Assembly: GCF_008274655.1 (NCBI RefSeq)
Contig: NZ_VTRV01000011.1
Coordinates: 1 to 33,100 of the forward strand
Length of the DNA stretch: 33,100 nucleotides
Reading direction: 5' to 3'
Source of the DNA: Cognatilysobacter lacus
GTDB taxonomy: Bacteria > Pseudomonadota > Gammaproteobacteria > Xanthomonadales > Xanthomonadaceae
The translations under genes were made by a program, and so were the position numbers. The stretch's first letter is position 1, and the number at the start of each line of letters is the position of its first letter. Of this stretch, positions 8,095 through 17,993 are shown piece by piece. The notes beneath the pieces are model-generated. The model searched no databases. It was not told where the DNA came from and was given only the letters and a program-made list of their open reading frames with translations.

Positions 8095-9516
8095 ATGACT
8101 TCCTGGCTCCGCCGCAAGGACATCGACCGGATCACGGTGCATGAGGAAGGCCGACGGCTCACTCGCACGCTCGGCTGGCCGCATCTCGTCGCGCTCGGCA
8201 TCGGCGCGATCGTCGGCACCGGCATCTACACGCTGATCGGCACCGCTGCAAACCTCGCGGGTCCAGCAGTGCTGCTGTCGTTCCTCGTCGCCGGCATCGT
8301 CTGCGCGTGCGCCGCGCTCGCCTACGCCGAGATGTCGACGATGATGCCGGCCGCGGGCAGCGCCTATACCTACAGTTACGCCGTGCTCGGCGAGGGCGTC
8401 GCGTGGATCGTCGGCTGGAGCCTGATCCTCGAGTATTCGCTCGTCGTAAGCGCGGTCGCCGTCGGCTGGTCGGGCTCGGTCGTGGAGTTCATGCGAGGGC
8501 TCGGCGTCGCGGTGCCGCAGGCTTTGGTCAGCGGTCCGCATGCGGGCGGGCTGGTCAACCTGCCGGCGGTGCTGATCGTGTTCGCGGTCGCGGGTTTGCT
8601 GATGCTGGGGACGCGGGAGAGCGCGACGCTCAACACGGTGCTCGTCATCGCGAAGGTGCTTGCGCTCGCGGTGTTCGTCGCCATCGCGCTGCCGCATTTC
8701 GACGCGGCCAACCTGCACCCGTTCATGCCGCACGGCTTCGCGAAGTCCACGGGCCCGGACGGCAAGGAGCACGGGGTGATGGCCGCTGCCGCGATCATCT
8801 TCTTTGCCTTCTACGGATTCGACGCGATCTCGACAGCCGCCGAGGAAGCGAAGAACCCGGCGCGCGACCTGAAGATCGGCATCATCGGTTCGATGGTGGG
8901 TTGCACGCTGATCTACGTGGTGGTCGCGCTCGCCGCGGTGGGCGCGATGCACTACACGGTATTTGCGCAGAGCCCTGCGCCGCTGGCGCTGATCATGCGC
9001 GAGATGGGCGAGGGCGGGGCCGCGAAGATCGTCGCCGGCGCGGCGGTGGTGGCGTTGCCGACGGTAATCCTGGCGTTCTTCTACGGGCAGAGCCGGATCT
9101 TCTTCGTGATGTCGCGCGACGGGCTGCTGCCGCGCGGATTGTCGAAAGTCAGCGTGCGCACCGGCACGCCGGTTGCTACGACGATGTTCACCGCCGTCAT
9201 CGTTGCTGCGCTCGCCGGTGTTGCCCGGCTCGACGAGATCGCGGCGCTCGCCAATGCGGGCACGCTCGCCGCGTTCATCGCGGTGGCCGCCTGCATGCTG
9301 GTGCTGCGTCGCCGGGACGCTGCGCGCGCGAGGGTATTCCGGGCGCCCGCGGCATGGCTCATCGGGCCGGTGGCGATCCTCGGCTGCCTCTACCTGTTCT
9401 GGAGCCTGCCGGATCGCACCAAGGTCTGGTTCCTGATCTGGAATGCGATCGGCGTGGTCGTCTATGTCGTCTACAGCCGCCGCAACAGCCAGCTCGCGCG
9501 CGGACACCATGCCTGA
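8095..9516 (+). CDS. APC-family amino-acid permease (YfnA/CAT type)
   Basis: This 473-residue inner-membrane protein has about 12 hydrophobic segments. The cytoplasmic N-terminus reads MTSWLRRKDIDRITVHEEG, and the first membrane helix carries GIGAIVGTGIYTLIG, the broken-helix substrate motif of the APC superfamily. Further hallmarks are YAEMSTMMPAAGSAYTYSY, FFAFYGFDAISTAAEEAKNP and GQSRIFFVMSRDGLLP. These match the cationic amino-acid transporter-like YfnA group, probably amino-acid/proton symport; the exact substrate cannot be read from sequence. ATG 8095 has an AAGG ribosome binding site and the family N-terminus; the open frame extends further upstream without family character. The DnaA-box cluster lies 170-216 bases upstream. 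miaA follows after 27 bases. Confidence 0.92.
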   Translation: MTSWLRRKDIDRITVHEEGRRLTRTLGWPHLVALGIGAIVGTGIYTLIGTAANLAGPAVLLSFLVAGIVCACAALAYAEMSTMMPAAGSAYTYSYAVLGEGVAWIVGWSLILEYSLVVSAVAVGWSGSVVEFMRGLGVAVPQALVSGPHAGGLVNLPAVLIVFAVAGLLMLGTRESATLNTVLVIAKVLALAVFVAIALPHFDAANLHPFMPHGFAKSTGPDGKEHGVMAAAAIIFFAFYGFDAISTAAEEAKNPARDLKIGIIGSMVGCTLIYVVVALAAVGAMHYTVFAQSPAPLALIMREMGEGGAAKIVAGAAVVALPTVILAFFYGQSRIFFVMSRDGLLPRGLSKVSVRTGTPVATTMFTAVIVAALAGVARLDEIAALANAGTLAAFIAVAACMLVLRRRDAARARVFRAPAAWLIGPVAILGCLYLFWSLPDRTKVWFLIWNAIGVVVYVVYSRRNSQLARGHHA

Positions 9517-9517
9517 C

Positions 9518-9541
9518 GCTTCGTCCGTCGCTTCGTCCGTC
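9518..9541 (+). repeat. Perfect 12-bp tandem duplication before miaA
   Basis: GCTTCGTCCGTC occurs twice head to tail (9518-9529 and 9530-9541), filling nearly all the space between the permease stop and the GTG start of miaA. It looks like a recent slippage duplication; it adds 12 bases to the leader and leaves no clear ribosome binding site. Confidence 0.85.
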
Positions 9542-9543
9542 AC

Positions 9544-10497
9544 GTGACAGCCGACGCCCGCCCGCTTGCCGTCGCACTGATGGGCCCGACCGCCTCGGGC
9601 AAGACCGCATTGGCGATCGACTGGGCGCTGCGATTCCACGGCGAAGTGGTGAGCGTTGATTCCGCGCTCGTCTACCGTGGGCTCGACATCGGTGCGGCCA
9701 AGCCGTCGGTCGACGAGCGCCGTGGGGTCGCGCACCACCTGATCGACATCCGCGAACCCTGGCAACCGTATTCCGCCGCGGAATTCGCCGCGGATGCACT
9801 CGCCGCCGTGGACGCGATCGTGTCGCGCGGACGCCTGCCCATCCTCACCGGCGGCACCGGCCTGTATTTCCATGCGCTCCTGCACGGCCTGTCGCCGATG
9901 CCCGAAGCCGACGCAAGTGTTCGTGCCGCGATCGAGCGGGATGCGTCGGAGCGCGGCTGGGCCTCGATGCATGTCGAGCTCGCCGGCATCGACCCGGAGG
10001 CCGCGAGGCGCATACATCCGACGGATGCGCAACGCATCCAGCGCGCGCTCGAGGTGTGGCGGGTCAGCGGTCGCAGCATCACCGACTGGCGCCGTGAACG
10101 GCCGATGCAGCGTTTCCCGTGTCGCGTCCTCAAGATTGTCGCCGCGCCCGCATCACGCGCGGTCCTGCATGACCGCATCGAACAACGTTTCGACGCCATG
10201 CTCGACGCCGGCTTTCTCGACGAGGTGCGCCGCTTGCGCGCGCGGCCGGAACTCGCCGCGCACCCGCGCCCGCTCGACCTGCCCGCGATCCGCGCCGTCG
10301 GCTATCGCCAGGCCTGGGAGCATCTCGACGGCGCATTCGAAGCCGCCGAGCTGCGCGAGCGCGGCATCCACGCAACGCGCCAGCTCGCCAAGCGCCAGCT
10401 CACCTGGCTGCGTGGCGAGCTCGACGCGGTCACCGCCGACCCGTCGCTGGATCGGGCCCGGCTGGAGGCGCTGATCAGCGGTTTCCTGCGGCGCTAG
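9544..10497 (+). CDS. miaA: tRNA dimethylallyltransferase MiaA
   Basis: MiaA transfers a dimethylallyl group to N6 of A37 in tRNAs that read codons starting with U, the first step towards ms2i6A. The 317-residue product has the P-loop GPTASGKT (14-21), then [19 protein letters not shown], the [15 protein letters not shown] segment and the C-terminal [13 protein letters not shown] and [12 protein letters not shown] motifs. GTG 9544 gives the usual short lead-in before the P-loop. An ATG at the methionine of LMGPT would cut into that motif, so I reject it. miaA-hfq-hflX-hflK-hflC is the conserved gammaproteobacterial order. A 12-bp tandem duplication abuts the start. Confidence 0.97.
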   Translation: MTADARPLAVALMGPTASGKTALAIDWALRFHGEVVSVDSALVYRGLDIGAAKPSVDERRGVAHHLIDIREPWQPYSAAEFAADALAAVDAIVSRGRLPILTGGTGLYFHALLHGLSPMPEADASVRAAIERDASERGWASMHVELAGIDPEAARRIHPTDAQRIQRALEVWRVSGRSITDWRRERPMQRFPCRVLKIVAAPASRAVLHDRIEQRFDAMLDAGFLDEVRRLRARPELAAHPRPLDLPAIRAVGYRQAWEHLDGAFEAAELRERGIHATRQLAKRQLTWLRGELDAVTADPSLDRARLEALISGFLRR

Positions 10498-10644
10498 CGC
10501 CGCCCGTGCACGTCGCAACCACGGGAAATCAGCGACGTTGCGCTACCATCGGACCGTCGCCGGGGTGGGGACAACCCAGGCGCACGGCCGGCTCCGTCGC
10601 GGCCGCCCATAACGAAAACAAATAGAAAGGTGGGGAAACAGGCA

Positions 10645-10917
10645 ATGTCTAAGGGGCAATCTTTGCAGGATCCATTTCTCAACGCGCTGCGCCGCGAGCG
10701 GGTGCCGGTGTCGGTGTATCTGGTCAACGGCATCAAGCTGCAGGGCACGATCGAATCCTTCGACCAGTTCGTCGTGCTGTTGCGCAATACCGTGAGCCAG
10801 ATGGTCTACAAGCACGCGATCTCGACGGTGGTACCGGCGCGCAACGTGCGCGTGGGGCCGGGTGGCGGCTTCGTGCAGCCGGGGGACGAAGGCGCGTCGG
10901 AGATTCCCGCGGAATGA
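10645..10917 (+). CDS. hfq: RNA chaperone Hfq
   Basis: Hfq is the hexameric Sm-like ring that pairs small RNAs with mRNAs and influences RNA decay. The 90-residue product has Q8 of the proximal RNA face, Sm1 motif [19 protein letters not shown], and Sm2 motif [11 protein letters not shown]. The C-terminal tail is short and ends [11 protein letters not shown], compared with the longer flexible tail of the 102-residue E. coli protein. ATG 10645 ([13 protein letters not shown]) matches the family; an in-frame GTG at 10630 would add five residues and is unlikely. The 147 bases after miaA are AC-rich near the start, but I cannot place a confident promoter there. hflX follows after 24 bases. Confidence 0.97.
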   Translation: MSKGQSLQDPFLNALRRERVPVSVYLVNGIKLQGTIESFDQFVVLLRNTVSQMVYKHAISTVVPARNVRVGPGGGFVQPGDEGASEIPAE

Positions 10918-10941
10918 TGGCCATGCGGTTGGAGGTGCGGC

Positions 10942-12243
10942 ATGTTTGAACGGTCGCGCAAGGGCGAGAACGCGCTGCTCATACAGCCGCATGCCGGTCC
11001 GCTGGACGAATCGGTGCTCGAGGAGTTCCAGGAACTCGCGCGTTCCGCCGGTGCGACGGTAGCCACGGTGGTCACCGCGCGCATCGACCGTCCCAACGCC
11101 GCCACGCTGATCGGCAGCGGCAAGCTCGAGGAAGTACTCGCCGCCGCCGAAGCGAGCGGCGCCGACCTGATCCTCGTCAACCACACGCTGAGCCCAGGGC
11201 AGGAGCGCAATCTCGAGCGCGCGCTCCAGCGGCGCGTGGTGGACCGTACCGGTCTGATCCTCGACATCTTCGCGCAGCGTGCGCGCAGTCATGAAGGCAA
11301 GCTGCAGGTGGAGCTCGCCCAGCTCAAGCACATGGCGACGCGGCTCGTGCGCGGCTGGACTCACCTCGAGCGCCAGCGCGGCGGTGCGATCGGCCTGCGC
11401 GGTCCGGGCGAGACGCAGCTTGAAACCGATCGCCGGTTGCTGCAGAAGCGCCTGGAGCAGTTGTCCAAGAAGCTCGACAAGGTCGAAGTGCAACGCACGC
11501 AGATGCGCCGCGCCCGCATGAAGGGCGAGTTGCCGCGCGTTGCGCTTGTCGGTTACACGAACGCCGGCAAGTCGACGCTGTTCAACGCCCTGACCGGCGC
11601 CGAGGCGTATGCGGACGACAAGCTGTTCGCCACGCTCGATCCCACCGTGCGACGCATCGACCTGCCGGGCTGCAGCGTGGTTCTCGCCGACACCGTCGGC
11701 TTCGTGCGCGACCTTCCGCATGACCTCGTCGCCGCGTTCCGTTCCACCCTGTCCGAGGCGCGCGACGCCGACCTGCTGCTGCACGTCGTCGACGCCGCCG
11801 ATCCGCTTCGCACCGAGCGCATCGCGCAGGTGGACGCCGTGCTCAAGGAAATCGAGGCGAGCGACATTCCGCAGCTGCTCGTTTTCAACAAGATCGACCG
11901 GCTGGAAGACACGGCGCCGCGCTACGACCGCTTCGTCGAGGAACGGCCGCGCGTCTGGATCTCGGCGCGCGATTCGCTGGGGCTCGACCTGCTCGGTGAG
12001 GCGATCGGACAGGTGCTCGGCCTGGAACGTGTCACCGGGCGCATCCACCTGCCGAGCATGGCTGCACGCCTGCGCGGCCAGCTGTACGAACTCGGGGCGG
12101 TTCGCGCCGAGCGCGTCGAGGAGGACGGCTGGTGGCTGGACGTGGACATGGCGCACGCCGAGGCGAGCCGCATGGCGGCCGGCCCCGGCGGCCATGCGCT
12201 GATGCCGCTTTTGCCGCCGGATGTCGAACCGCCTCTTGGTTGA
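10942..12243 (+). CDS. hflX: GTPase HflX
   Basis: HflX is an Obg-HflX GTPase that binds 50S/70S ribosomes and splits stalled or heat-damaged ribosomes. The 433-residue product starts MFERSRKGENALLIQPH, with GGAGG (10931-10935) six bases before the ATG. The N-terminal nucleotide-binding HflX domain contains IGSGKLEEV and LRGPGETQLETDRR, followed by a helical coiled region. The G domain has G1 GYTNAGKST (204-212), G2 ATLDPT, G3 DTVGF (from 250) and G4 NKID. It sits in the standard place between hfq and hflK. The name reflects early genetics around lambda lysogeny; HflX is not part of the HflKC complex. The stop overlaps a likely promoter for hflK. Confidence 0.97.
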   Translation: MFERSRKGENALLIQPHAGPLDESVLEEFQELARSAGATVATVVTARIDRPNAATLIGSGKLEEVLAAAEASGADLILVNHTLSPGQERNLERALQRRVVDRTGLILDIFAQRARSHEGKLQVELAQLKHMATRLVRGWTHLERQRGGAIGLRGPGETQLETDRRLLQKRLEQLSKKLDKVEVQRTQMRRARMKGELPRVALVGYTNAGKSTLFNALTGAEAYADDKLFATLDPTVRRIDLPGCSVVLADTVGFVRDLPHDLVAAFRSTLSEARDADLLLHVVDAADPLRTERIAQVDAVLKEIEASDIPQLLVFNKIDRLEDTAPRYDRFVEERPRVWISARDSLGLDLLGEAIGQVLGLERVTGRIHLPSMAARLRGQLYELGAVRAERVEEDGWWLDVDMAHAEASRMAAGPGGHALMPLLPPDVEPPLG

Positions 12244-12268
12244 GGCGGCCGGACCCCCCACCTAGAAT
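12240..12268 (+). promoter_or_regulatory. Candidate sigma-70 promoter for hflK-hflC
   Basis: TTGAGG (12240-12245) is followed after exactly 17 bases by TAGAAT (12263-12268): four of six and five of six matches to TTGACA and TATAAT at ideal spacing. The -35 overlaps the hflX stop codon. Transcription would start near 12275, leaving a leader of about 87 bases. It would allow hflK-hflC-yjeT to be expressed apart from hfq-hflX. Confidence 0.5.
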
Positions 12269-12361
12269 CCATCCCATTCCAAGCGCTGGCGAGAATGCCG
12301 CCCCTCGGAGGCGCGCCCCGTGCGCCCGGCGGCGGTACCGCAGCGCACCTCAGGAGCCCGC

Positions 12362-13480
12362 ATGGCCTGGAACACGCCCGGCAGTGACAACGGCGAGCCC
12401 GGACGACCCCCGCGTCGCCCGCGCGGGTTCGCGCCCGCCGATCTGCTCGCCCGCCTGAAGATCCTGTTCGACGGCGCCGGCGGTCCGGTGCGCTGGGTTC
12501 CGCTGCTTCTGGGCATCTGGCTGGTCTTCAGCACGTTCGTGCTGGTGTCCGAGCAGCAGCGCGGTGTCGTGCTGCGTTTCGGGGAGTTCGCACGCGAGCT
12601 GGCGCCCGGCCCCCACTTCAAACTGCCATGGCCGATCGAGAGCGTGGCCAAGGTCAATGCGACCGAAATCAAGACGTTCACGCAGACGGTGCCGGTACTG
12701 ACGTCCGACGAGAACATCGTGCACGTGGATCTGAACGTGCAATACCGCATCAAGGATCCGCAGCTTTACCTCTTCGGCACGCGCGACGCGGATGACGTGC
12801 TGAAGCAGGCGTCGCTGTCGACGGTGCGCGAGCTCGTCGGCCGCTCCAACCTGGACACCGTTCTCGGCTCGCGCAATTCGCTCGCGATTGCGGCGCGCAC
12901 GCGGTTGCAGGCGTCGCTCGAGGCGTATCGAACGGGTCTTGCGGTCACAGAACTCAATCTGCCGAACGCGCGCCCGCCCGAGGAGGTCAAGCCAGCCTTC
13001 GACGACGTCAACTCGGCGCAGCAGGACAAGGATCGCGTGATCAGCGAAGCCCGCGCCTATGCCGCCAAGGTGATTCCGGAAGCGCGCGGCGAAGCCGCCC
13101 GCATCAGCGCCAGCGCCGAAGGTGAAAAGGCCTCGGCGATCGCGCGTGCAACCGGCGACGCGGAACGCTTTTCGCTGCTGGTCGAGCAATACAAGGCCGC
13201 GCCCGACGTCACCCGCAAGCGCCTGTGGCTTGAAACCGTGCAACAGGTGCTTGGCGAAAACCGCACGATCATCGGCGGCGACTCACGCCAACTGATCTAT
13301 GTTCCGATGGCGCCGGCGCAGCCGGCAGCCAACCCCGTGGTGCCGCCGCTGCTCTCGCCGTCGCAGCCGCAGTCGGCGCCGGTATTGATGCCCGACGTGT
13401 TGCCCACCGTTACCGCGGACGAAGGCGGCCGAGGCCCGCGCCAGCCGCGTGCGCCGCGCGGCGCTGGAGAAGAGCGATGA
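12362..13480 (+). CDS. hflK: HflK, FtsH-associated SPFH-domain protein
   Basis: HflK pairs with HflC in a large membrane cage around FtsH and modulates its proteolysis. The product is 372 residues. The N-terminus MAWNTPGSDNGEPGRPPRR is cytoplasmic and matches the E. coli MAWNQPG start. One membrane anchor follows (about 45-62), then the SPFH/band-7 domain beginning EQQRGVVLRFGEF and containing LTSDENIVHVDLNVQYRI. A coiled region rich in Ala, Glu and Arg (about 230-275) precedes a Pro/Gln-rich tail. The start has AGGAG about six bases upstream; the open frame extends 42 bases further, but that stretch is non-homologous leader. hflC overlaps its stop by 4 bases, indicating coupled translation. 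Confidence 0.95.
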   Translation: MAWNTPGSDNGEPGRPPRRPRGFAPADLLARLKILFDGAGGPVRWVPLLLGIWLVFSTFVLVSEQQRGVVLRFGEFARELAPGPHFKLPWPIESVAKVNATEIKTFTQTVPVLTSDENIVHVDLNVQYRIKDPQLYLFGTRDADDVLKQASLSTVRELVGRSNLDTVLGSRNSLAIAARTRLQASLEAYRTGLAVTELNLPNARPPEEVKPAFDDVNSAQQDKDRVISEARAYAAKVIPEARGEAARISASAEGEKASAIARATGDAERFSLLVEQYKAAPDVTRKRLWLETVQQVLGENRTIIGGDSRQLIYVPMAPAQPAANPVVPPLLSPSQPQSAPVLMPDVLPTVTADEGGRGPRQPRAPRGAGEER

Positions 13481-14339
13481 GATATCCCGTGCTGATCGCC
13501 CTCGCAGTGGCGACGCTGCTCGCGTTGATGGGTTCGATGTTCGTGGTGCAGGAAGGGCATAGCGCGATCGTGCTGAACCTCGGGCGCCTCGCGCGTACCG
13601 ATCTGGGCCCCGGACTGCACTTCAAGTTCCCGCTGGTCGAAACGCAGCTGACCTTCGATCGCCGCCTTGACGTGCTGCCCGCCGAGCCCGAGCGCTACCT
13701 CACGTCCGAACGCAAGGACATCAGCGTCGACTTCTTCGCGGTGGGTCGCATCGAGAACCTGCGTTCGTTCTATCGCGCGACCGGCGGCGACGAGCGCATC
13801 GCGATCGAGCGCCTCGCGCCGATCATCAAGGACGCGCTGCGCAACGAGATCAGCACGCGCACCCTGTCGCAGGTGGTTTCGGGCGACCGCGCGGGCATCG
13901 TCGCGGCGCAGTTGGCCGCGATCAATCGCGGCGCATCCACGTTGGGCGTTCACATCGTCGACCTGCGCATCAAGCAGATCGACCTGCCGACCGACAGCAA
14001 GGTGATCGGCGACGTCTACAGCCGCATGCGAGCCCAACGCCAGCAGGTGGCCAGCCAGCTTCGCGCCGAAGGCGCGGAGCAGGCGCAGCGCATCAAGGCC
14101 GACGCCGACCGCGACAGCGCGGTGCTGGTGGCCGAAGCCGAGCGCGACGCGCAGCAGCTGCGTGGCGAGGGCGATGCGCAGGCGGCGCGCCTGTATGCGG
14201 GTGCCGCCGAGAAGGACCCGGGCTTCTACGCGTTCCAGCGCAGCCTCGAGGCGTACCGGCACGCATTCTCCGGCGGCCAGACGGTGATCGTGGTCGACAA
14301 GTCGGACCCGTTCCTTCAGTACCTCAAATCCGACCGCTG

Positions 14340-14340
<1 letters not shown>
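13477..14340 (+). CDS. hflC: HflC, FtsH-associated SPFH-domain protein
   Basis: HflC is the partner of HflK in the FtsH-HflKC complex. The 287-residue protein has an N-terminal anchor (about 4-24, VLIALAVATLLALMG). The SPFH domain runs from VVQEGHSAIVLNLGRL through GLHFKFPLVETQLTFDRRLD. The family segment KDALRNEISTRTLSQVVSGDR is followed by an Ala/Gln/Arg coiled coil, and the conserved C-terminus reads FYAFQRSLEAYRHAF ... SDPFLQYL. The ATG overlaps the hflK stop (ATGA), and its own stop overlaps the next start (TGATG), so hflK, hflC and yjeT should be translated as a coupled set. Length and architecture are normal. Confidence 0.96.
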
Positions 14341-16038
<1,698 letters not shown>

Positions 16039-16400
16039 CAGCTGCGGTGCGTTCGGCTACGGGGCCGCCTGCGGGCGGCTTCGTCGTTTGCGTCGATCGT
16101 TGGTGTCGCCGTGCGAGCGGGTCGCGGAGTTTCCCGGCCGGCGCGAGCGAAGCATCGCCGCGGGGCCATGTCCGCATCGACGCGGCGCGCCGGAAGCGGT
16201 GGGGGTGGCCGCGACGCGTTGCGCGGACGCGCGAATTTCGCGTGGGGGCGAGGCGCTTCCACGTGCCGCGTACGATCGCTCCCGAACGGCGCGATGATCA
16301 GCGCCGGGATGTCGAACCTCGCCGCGACGCGTGCGTGCACGCGAGTGATCGACGCCTGGCCCAGGCAAGCCCACCCCACCCGGCCACCCGTAACGAAGCC
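16039..16400. other. Gap between purA and the anti-sigma-like gene
   Basis: About 360 bases. It begins with a possible weak terminator (16064-16079). The rest is GC-rich. Open frames exist on both strands but have Arg/Ala/Gly-rich, unstructured translations without recognisable motifs. I looked for a remnant of an ECF sigma factor, expected beside the next gene, and saw none. No convincing promoter was found. Confidence 0.55.
16064..16083 (+). terminator. Possible weak terminator after purA
   Basis: GCCGCC (16064-16069) pairs with GGCGGC (16074-16079) over a TGCG loop, followed by TTCGTCGTTT, which is only partly T-rich. It lies 26 bases after the purA stop, a sensible position, but the poor T-run keeps confidence low. 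Confidence 0.4.
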
Positions 16401-17126
16401 ATGACCGTTTCCGACCAGGAAGTGCAGGCATACGTCGACGGCGAACTCGCGCCGCCGGACATCGCGCGTGTCGAGGCCGCCATCGCGGCGGACGTGCTTG
16501 TCGCAGCGCGGGTCGAACGCGCGAGGCGACTTCGAGGACCGGGCCGGGCCGCATTCGACACTGCGCCGCAACCCGCGCCGTCGCGGCTGGAGGGTCTTCT
16601 CGTTCGGGACGCGCGTGCTCGCGACTCAGCCGATCGGGATCCCGGTGCGGCGGGCGCGTCCAAGCCGCACGCGTCGCGGTGGCGCATTCCGGCAATTGCA
16701 CTGGCCGCGCTCGTCGCCGCGCTCGCCATCGGGAACCGGCTGCGCAAGCCGGAAACGCAGGTCGAGTGGCGCGACACCCGGTTCGTGGCGAGCGCCGAGC
16801 TCGCCCGTCGGCTGGATAACGCACTTGCCGGCTCGCCCGACGCCGCAGCCCCCGTCCGAATCGAACTCACCTTCCGCGACAGCCGCGGTCGGGTGTGCCG
16901 AAGCTTCGTGTCCGGTGCGTGGCACGTCGCCGGGCTCGCATGCCGCGAGGGCGGCAGTTGGACATTGCCGGTCGTCGGCGCGCTCGATGCCAGCGGCAGC
17001 GCGGCGACGAACGCCTCATCGACCGCGATGCCCGCCGAAGTCCTCGTGGCGATCGACGAACGCATGCGGGGCGGCGCATTCGACGCGGTGCAGGAGCGGC
17101 GCGCCCGCGCATCCGGTTGGCGCTGA
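16401..17126 (+). CDS. Anti-sigma-factor-like single-pass membrane protein
   Basis: The product is 241 residues. The N-terminus MTVSDQEVQAYVDGELAPPD followed by IARVEAAIAADVLVAARVER closely resembles the cytoplasmic sigma-binding segment of anti-sigma factors paired with ECF sigmas (D-E-x-L-x-A-Y-V-D-G-E-L pattern). It lacks the HxxxCxxC zinc motif. A single membrane segment (about 95-111, PAIALAALVAALAIG) leads to an outside domain of about 130 residues with two cysteines (C166, C181) that could form a disulfide. No sigma gene is adjacent: purA lies upstream and a small peptide downstream. The closest classification is a transmembrane anti-sigma or anti-sigma-like regulator. The partner and signal are unknown, and it may act on a sigma encoded elsewhere. 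Confidence 0.62.
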   Translation: MTVSDQEVQAYVDGELAPPDIARVEAAIAADVLVAARVERARRLRGPGRAAFDTAPQPAPSRLEGLLVRDARARDSADRDPGAAGASKPHASRWRIPAIALAALVAALAIGNRLRKPETQVEWRDTRFVASAELARRLDNALAGSPDAAAPVRIELTFRDSRGRVCRSFVSGAWHVAGLACREGGSWTLPVVGALDASGSAATNASSTAMPAEVLVAIDERMRGGAFDAVQERRARASGWR

Positions 17127-17178
17127 CAAGCGCGTCGCGTGCACTTGTGCCTAACGTCGACGGCCTACCCTCGGAGCG

Positions 17179-17370
17179 ATGGAGATGGACACGCCGATGC
17201 GTCGCCGGCAACGGGCGCGATTTGCGATCTCGCTGCTTGTGCCGCTTGCCTGCAGCGGTTGCGAAATGCTCGGCGCGATCTTCTACACGCCGGGCCTGCG
17301 CCTGATCGTGCTGATTGTCGTCGCCATCGCGGTGGCTGGCGCGCTCGTGTCGCGCAGCAAGCGACCCTAG
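17179..17370 (+). CDS. Small hypothetical membrane or secreted peptide (63 aa)
   Basis: The 63-residue peptide starts MEMDTPMRRRQRARF, followed by ISLLVPLACSGC, another polar-aromatic stretch (EMLGAIFYTPGLR) and a clear membrane segment (LIVLIVVAIAVAGALV) ending in basic SRSKRP. A GGAG just before ATG 17179 supports the start, though ATG 17185 or 17197 are possible. The N-terminal hydrophobic part with Cys-Ser-Gly-Cys looks like a signal or lipoprotein region, but neither cysteine sits in a standard lipobox. I do not recognise a family. Its TAG stop shares the palindrome CTAG with the modC stop on the other strand. It may be co-transcribed with the anti-sigma-like gene 52 bases upstream. Confidence 0.55.
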   Translation: MEMDTPMRRRQRARFAISLLVPLACSGCEMLGAIFYTPGLRLIVLIVVAIAVAGALVSRSKRP

Positions 17371-17993
17371 TCGTCGAAGCGGTGCACGTCCTGCGCGATG
17401 CGCGCCACCTCGTCGGCTGCGTGGCTCACGTAGATCATCGGAAGGCCGCTCTCGTCGCGGACGCCCTGCAGGTACGGCAGCAGCTCTTCGCGGCGGTCCG
17501 GGTCCAGCATCGAGAGCGGCTCGTCCAGCAGCAACAGCCGCGGCTGGGACAGCAGCGCGCGGCCCAGCGCGATCCGTTGCACCTCGCCGCCGGAAAGGCC
17601 GGTGATGCGCCGCTGCATGAGCGGGCCGAGCGCGAGCAGGGCGGCGACGTCGTCCAACGTAAAGCCGCCGGCATTGCTTCGCGCGCCGTAGAGCAGGTTA
17701 CGGCGCACGTCGAGATGCGGAAACAATCGGCCGTCCTGGAACACGTAACCGATTCGGCGCCGGTGCGGCGCGACGTCGACGCCGCGCGCCGCATCGAACA
17801 GCGTTTCGCCCGCGATGGCGATATGTCCGCGCGCGGGTCGCAACAGCCCGGCGACCGCGTGCAGCACCGAGGTCTTGCCGCTGCCCGATGCACCCACGAG
17901 CGCGAGTACCCGCGCGTCGCTCTCGATCCGCAGCCTGCGCTCGAAGCTGCCACGGCGCAGCGTTACGTCGATGGAGTGGACGACATCGCTCAC
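17367..17993 (-). CDS. modC: Molybdate ABC transporter ATP-binding protein ModC (short form)
   Basis: ModC is the ATPase of the ModABC molybdate importer. The 208-residue product has Walker A GASGSGKTS, a Q-loop in GYVFQDGRLFPHL, the ABC signature LSGGEVQRIALGRALL, Walker B LLLLDEPLSMLD and the switch histidine in YVSHAADEVAR. Its length covers only the nucleotide-binding domain; the C-terminal TOBE/Mop molybdate-sensing domain of E. coli ModC (about 350 residues) is absent and no frame downstream encodes one. The GTG start at 17993 overlaps the modB stop (GTGA), which fixes it. The stop at 17367-17369 overlaps the stop of the convergent small gene. Confidence 0.9.
   Translation of the reverse strand: MSDVVHSIDVTLRRGSFERRLRIESDARVLALVGASGSGKTSVLHAVAGLLRPARGHIAIAGETLFDAARGVDVAPHRRRIGYVFQDGRLFPHLDVRRNLLYGARSNAGGFTLDDVAALLALGPLMQRRITGLSGGEVQRIALGRALLSQPRLLLLDEPLSMLDPDRREELLPYLQGVRDESGLPMIYVSHAADEVARIAQDVHRFDD

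Noticed and set aside
7960-10032. A 690-codon minus-strand frame across the permease and miaA
   Set aside because: Antisense shadow without motifs; it also runs through the intergenic region.
10630-10644. GTG 10630 as the hfq start
   Set aside because: It would add MGKQA before the universal [13 protein letters not shown] start.
16111-16404. A 97-codon plus-strand frame just before the anti-sigma-like gene as a possible sigma factor
   Set aside because: The translation is Arg/Ala/Gly-rich with no sigma region 2 or 4 features; it looks non-coding.
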